A stretch of 64,000 nt of DNA from Paralvinella palmiformis (taxonomy: Eukaryota > Annelida > Polychaeta > Terebellida > Alvinellidae), in the NCBI GenBank assembly GCA_025642065.1, contig JAODUP010000092.1, positions 476,001-540,000 on the forward strand, in the 5' to 3' direction. The position numbers and the translations under genes were made by a program. The notes under the pieces are model-generated. The model had not been told where the DNA came from and made no database searches. It saw only the letters and a list, made by a program, of their open reading frames with translations. This document shows positions 61,365-64,000 of this stretch, one piece after another. Within the stretch, counting starts at the first letter, position 1; every line of letters begins with the position of its first letter.

Positions 61365-64000
61365 GTATGTTTACACATATGTACTACATTAAAATTACCT
61401 TAAGCCGAGGCCGTATTTTAGGCCTAAAATATAGCGATTTACTGTTATTACTCTATTATCTTTTATTATTACTGCGGATGTAATGAGGCACCGAGGTATA
61501 ACATCTTTTGAATGATCCAGATCAATTCTATTGTAGGGTATTAATTCAAAAATGATTCTGAATGTTTCTTTTTATTTGTACCGCTGTTAGTTTTTAACCC
61601 AGATTTTCCTTGTGATTTTATTATCGCCAAGCAAGCCCAGGGTACTTATATTCAGTTTTATGTTCCAATGTTATCTTAAGACTGAAGAAATTACAAAGAC
61701 AATAAACTGAAGGTCAACAACTTGTATTATAACCTTTGACCAAAGCTTCTGTGTTTGGTTAATTTATTAGCAAGGTGGTCTGATCTGAATAATGCCTGTT
61801 AAATAGCGTTTGAATGAAATTGAATGAAAATGTAGCATTTGACTACTTTCAGTTATAAAGGATTGTTTACATATTTATGTAAACCGGTGTATAAAGAGGC
61901 AAGCACCCAAATGTTATACAAGAAAAATTTCCTCTTTCACAATCACACTTCCAACTCCACGCTCTGCACTTTAATAACCAAGGTGCCACGTGTGCATTAG
62001 CAATATCAAAACTGACCACATTTGGTTACTGGATCTTAAGGTGGCTAAAATCCTTAGTCGTACACCTGTCCCGCTACAACTGCAACATCAGACAGTAAAG
62101 GATCAAAGGTTAATTTGGGGTTACAAAGCCACTACAACTTTCAAAGTTCAAGGTAAAATGTTTATTCAGATTAACAATTCATCCCTTTCACTGGGTAAGT
62201 AAAGATACTAGTAATCAGTGTAGAAAATATTAAACTCTTTGTTGAATATATTTTATAGGGACAGTCCACTCCCAGAAAATATTTCTTAAATATATAATGC
62301 TTAGAACAGTAACCAAAAATTCCACAATAATAATCACCAAATATACCTGATATCATAAATATAGGGAAATAGTCCAAATTACTGGAGGAAACTGAAATGC
62401 TCTGATGTCACATGTGTGCTCTCTAGACTGACGCAGATTATAGTTTTTCTTGAGCATTAACGTCTGAGCCATTTTGAATCACCTTCCTCTTGTACGGTTC
62501 TTTCTGGCTCAAACTGATATGGTTGTATGTCATTCATGACGTAATTTTAACAAGCCAGTTGCATTATGTTCTGGAATAATTCTTTGCTCGCACTTGTTTA
62601 CATGCTTTTGTATGGGCTCTACAGACTTCAGGTTAACCGGATGCGTTCAAGTGACATCAGCATTTAGGAGCTTCTGGTCTCTGTCTAGCTTCAAAATGGC
62701 ATCGGCCACAGGTCATTAAAATTTGGTTAATCAGCACTCTGAACTGGATTATTTAATATGTGGGTGATCGTTTACACATTTTGATATTATTTATGATATG
62801 TGTGAGTATAGCTCTATTAGTCCTGAAAATTTTAAATGAAGGTGGACTATCCCTTTAATTGTGATTCATTCACGAGACAGCAATTATTAGATTTACAGTG
62901 TTTACATTTGTATAGAACACTGCAAAATTAGCATATTACCAAAACTCTCCTCAGTGAGCAGTTTATCAGACCGGAGAAGTTTCTGCGGAGTTTTTCTCTG
63001 ACATAAATTATAAAAACATCTGGCCCCAAGGGGGGGCACACCCCCTTTAAAACACCCTCACAATCGTTTCATGGTTATTTTCAGAATTTATGGCATTATA
63101 CATTCTCAGGCCTGGTCTATGCATGTTTCTTTAGAACATCAACTAACTTATTTATTCGTAGCTATATAAGGAGGGGGGATTTCTGCCTTTCGTAAAGAAA
63201 TCCCATTTCACCCACTGGCTGATTTTGTGTTGCACTTGTGATCACTAGATATTCATAGATTTCATATAATGACTCAGTTTGCTGAGGGCTCTGTCCTGAC
63301 TTCCAGGGAGGTCAATTACTGGTGCTCCACATCCCAGATCTATCCAGACACTGGTACATACATGTAGGAAAAAAACACCCCTTTTCCAAAAACTGATATC
63401 AACCTGACATGCAGTACATTTTACCAGTAAACTCGGCACTTATATCATGAAAAAGGCATGTAAACAAGATAAGTGCCATCTCCCGTAGGCCCTATATACT
63501 TTTCATTATAAACAGGGCCGGGGAAATATTCTTAGTAAAACTCCTGTTTTCAAACTCATGTTATTCCCTGTATCATAAATCGTAGGATTTGTATGTTATT
63601 TTCAAAGTCTCTCGTTGCCCAACCTCACCGGATATGGCGAAAAACGGTGCTGGACTTAGCATGCATTTGGGAAAATACCTAACTGGTCTATTGGGAAACA
63701 GACTGTTTTTTTCCCAGTTGGATTGTTCACATTTCAGTAACACAATTTAGGCATAAAATACACTGTTCTTTTCATAGATGATTTTTAGTGAGCTCTGTTG
63801 GCCTAGTGGTTAAGCACCCAACACTTGGTGCCAAGGATCACAGGTTCGATCCCAGCAAGAGGTCAAAACTTTTGCAGAGGTTAATTTCTTGGCTCACAAC
63901 ATTGTGGGTGGCTGACCACGTTAAATGGCACTGCGGTCTCCACTGAATTATTAAAATAAAGGGGTACGTGCCTTATCAGTTATATGTCTAACAGTGAAAA
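61365..64000 (+). other. NUDC intron 2, open at the right edge
   Basis: The donor GTATGT is at 61365. I looked for the next NUDC exon and did not find one before the window ends. Apart from a SINE-E copy at 63785-63958, nothing is recognised here. Confidence 0.7.
63785..63958 (+). repeat. SINE-E copy 3 with intact tRNA-like head
   Basis: The head reads TTGGCCTAGTGGTTAAGCAC and then CACAGGTTCGATCCCAGC (A-box and B-box like), followed by AATTTCTTGGCTCACAAC, the SINE-E body. It looks like a tRNA at first glance but is joined directly to the SINE body and lacks a paired acceptor stem. Confidence 0.75.

Noticed and set aside
63785..63860. A tRNA gene at the head of SINE-E, and similar tRNA-like heads of SINE-A, -C and -D
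   Set aside because: The box A and B motifs are present, but the sequences run directly into repeated SINE bodies and do not form full acceptor stems; the same heads recur many times.

Overview
The window reads as nuclear DNA of an invertebrate animal. It is AT-rich, its genes are split by GT-AG introns of about 0.1 to 20 kb, and the non-coding space is full of simple repeats, tRNA-derived SINEs, decayed non-LTR retrotransposons and short hAT-like DNA elements. SON and NUDC are conserved animal genes. A lophotrochozoan, probably a mollusc, is my best guess from the overall look; nothing here proves it.

Layout. (1) About 1.6-10.0 kb, plus strand: the last eight coding exons of the splicing co-factor SON (G-patch followed by a double-stranded-RNA-binding domain); the gene starts upstream of the window. 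(2) About 12.8-19.7 kb, plus strand: a three-coding-exon gene for a 396-residue protein with a likely N-myristoylation signal, a beta-propeller-like body and a C-terminal SOCS box, possibly preceded by an untranslated first exon near 12.8 kb. (3) 19.7-31.3 kb: no recognisable gene; repeats and possible long 3' untranslated sequence of the two converging genes. (4) 31.3-56.1 kb, minus strand: a four-exon gene for a 385-residue, low-complexity and coiled-coil protein that I cannot name; its 20-kb third intron is a dense repeat graveyard. (5) 56.7 kb onward, plus strand: the first two coding exons of NUDC, running off the right edge. The last two genes are head to head, with only about 600 bp between their start codons.

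Repeats. The dominant family is a roughly 190-bp tRNA-headed SINE (here SINE-A) with about 14 copies or fragments in both orientations; several still have target-site duplications, and two sit nested inside other elements. Four more tRNA-headed families (SINE-B to SINE-E) are present. SINE-C shares its 3' tail with a LINE found twice in the window, which is what a LINE-dependent SINE would look like. There are hAT-like elements (one of 1.1 kb with a perfect 8-bp duplication), TA-flanked palindromic MITEs, a 245-bp higher-order tandem repeat that has captured a SINE fragment, and several long hairpins.

No operon-like or defence-like system is visible. The most unusual protein is the SOCS-box propeller. 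The most instructive DNA structures are the nested SINEs, the SINE/LINE tail pair and the higher-order repeat. All gene models were joined by hand from splice signals and reading frame; no database or expression evidence was available.
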